Assembly: GCF_018613155.1 (NCBI RefSeq)
Contig: NZ_JAGGQU010000038.1
Coordinates: forward strand, 93,871 to 157,870
DNA: 64,000 nucleotides
Reading direction: 5' to 3'
From: Bacillus sp. ISL-55
Lineage (GTDB): Bacteria; Bacillota; Bacilli; Bacillales; Cytobacillaceae
Part shown: positions 63,185 to 64,000 of the stretch, one piece after another
Numbering within the stretch: position 1 is the stretch's first letter
How the letters are laid out: each line of letters begins with the position of its first letter
Made by a program: the position numbers and the translations under genes
The notes under the pieces: model-generated
Told to the model about the DNA's origin: nothing
The model's database searches: none
The model's input: only the letters and a program-made list of their open reading frames with translations

Positions 63185-64000
63185 TGAACTGCTCCCCGTC
63201 AAGTAGACAGTGGAAATAATAAAAACAATCTAAGCGGCTTTAACCCTATATTCTAATGGGCTAAGGCCGTTTAATCTTTTTTGGTAACGGTCGTGATTAT
63301 AAAAGTATATGTACTCATCAATCGCCGCAGAAAGTTCTTCAAAGGTATTATATTTCTCCAGGTAATACTTCTCGCTTTTTAGTGATCCCCAAAAGGATTC
63401 CATTGGTCCATTGTCTATACACCTTCCGACTCGGGACATACTCTGAGTCATCTGTGCTTGATCTATTCTTTGTTTAAATCCAAGATGTGTATACTGGAAT
63501 CCTCGGTCGCTATGTATAAGTGGATGGTCGCCGTTCAAAAGGGCTGTAGCCTGATCCAGCGTCTCAAACACCAGTTTATTGTTGTTGGAATGTCCAAATA
63601 CGTAGCTGACAATGGTTCCATCATGTAAGTCTTTAATCGCGCTCAAATAAGCCTTTTTCGCTTCTCCATACTTGAATTCAGTCACATCCGTAACCCACTT
63701 CTCATTTGGACTTTCGGCTTGGAATTTACGGTTTAACACGTTTTCTGCTACGTGTTGTGGGGTTGACTTTTTGTAACGTTTCTTCTTTTTCCGAATAACG
63801 CTTTGAATGCCGACAATCTTCATCAGCCTATAGATTCGCTTATGATTGAAACTCTTGCCCAGCTTTCGATTCAAAGTCATCGTAATCCTACGGTAGCCGT
63901 AGATTCCTTTAACTTCCTCATGGAGAGCCTTCATTGCTTCTACAAGCTCTTCATTCTGGCGTTCACGCATGGAAGGTGTTCGCTTCAGCCATTTATAATA
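63185..64000 (-). mobile_element. IS3-family (IS150-group-like) insertion sequence, 3' part
   Basis: The inner boundary is set where array D stops and TGAACTGCTCCCC begins, a TG-starting end as in IS3 elements. An OrfB transposase fills the rest. The other end and orfA lie right of the window. Confidence 0.8.
63230..64000 (-). CDS. IS3-family transposase OrfB, partial
   Basis: DDE transposase of the IS150 type, cut by the window edge. The reading frame stays open to base 64000 (YYKWLKRTPS precedes the first Met in view), so the true start is outside. A HTH_21 segment (GIYGYRRITMTLNR) precedes the rve integrase core. The catalytic residues are Asp in WVTDVTEF, Asp in IHSDRGFQYT and Glu in GPMESFWGSLKSE. 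The C-terminus is LNGLSPLEYR. No stop or frameshift is seen, so it may be active. Confidence 0.93.
   Translation of the reverse strand, partial: YYKWLKRTPSMRERQNEELVEAMKALHEEVKGIYGYRRITMTLNRKLGKSFNHKRIYRLMKIVGIQSVIRKKKKRYKKSTPQHVAENVLNRKFQAESPNEKWVTDVTEFKYGEAKKAYLSAIKDLHDGTIVSYVFGHSNNNKLVFETLDQATALLNGDHPLIHSDRGFQYTHLGFKQRIDQAQMTQSMSRVGRCIDNGPMESFWGSLKSEKYYLEKYNTFEELSAAIDEYIYFYNHDRYQKRLNGLSPLEYRVKAA

Overview
This is a chromosomal window from a spore-forming member of the Bacillaceae. The evidence is a gerA-type germinant receptor operon, sporulation-linked genes (kapB, kapD, the coat-associated yutH), strong AGGAGG-type ribosome binding sites with many TTG and GTG starts, and gene order close to the Bacillus subtilis yug-kap-pbpD-mrp-yuxO-yui-yum-yut segment. 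An IS and one LPXTG/sortase locus are the clearest accessory insertions. No rRNA, tRNA, prophage or CRISPR array was seen.

Layout. 1-2811: ger operon (C subunit cut by the window edge). 2933-5567: DedA protein, small membrane protein, YugO-type K+ channel, YugN. 5897-14373: pgi; a c-di-GMP-I riboswitch followed by an LPXTG wall protein and its sortase; yugJ, yuzA, rocD, yugI. 14489-18696: ECF sigma factor with a large membrane regulator, NSS transporter, small HTH protein. 18970-27183: yugF, yugE, patB, a small zincin, a lipoprotein cyclophilin, kapB, kapD, pbpD, a YufK-like protein. 27954-33720: the seven-gene mrp Na+/H+ antiporter operon. 33876-45788: FAD monooxygenase, yuxO, DedA, yuiH, yuiF, pepA, yuiD, a BtuF-like protein, yuiC, yuiB, yuiA. 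45944-53252: NUDIX, yumB, yumC, yutM, a DUF2225 protein, yuzB, yutJ, yuzD, yutI (redox and Fe-S functions). 53320-57808: hom-thrC-thrB and a 2-hydroxyacid dehydrogenase. 57895-62718: yutH, yutG, yutF, yutE, an EAL-domain protein. 63185-64000: an IS3-family element cut by the window edge.

The most unusual content is intergenic. Five loci (13.1-13.9, 26.4-26.6, 35.1-35.6, 40.1-40.8 and 62.9-63.2 kb) carry tandem arrays with an almost invariant 52-bp period. Each unit is a short hairpin plus a spacer. The stem sequence differs between arrays, but the two arms change together, and one array switches stem class midway without losing phase. Three other loci (5.7, 22.0 and 52.3 kb) carry 20-21-bp direct repeats capped by a 31-nt hairpin, always next to a gene's terminator and always in the same orientation relative to that gene. 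A third, non-tandem repeat family is scattered over at least seven intergenic sites. None of this looks protein-coding.

Regulation visible in sequence: the c-di-GMP-I aptamer upstream of the LPXTG/sortase pair (an EAL phosphodiesterase-like gene is also present), an ECF-type promoter upstream of the sigma factor gene, a consensus promoter with an adjacent 16-bp palindrome upstream of hom, and an orphan promoter-terminator pair near 18.8 kb that could make a small RNA.
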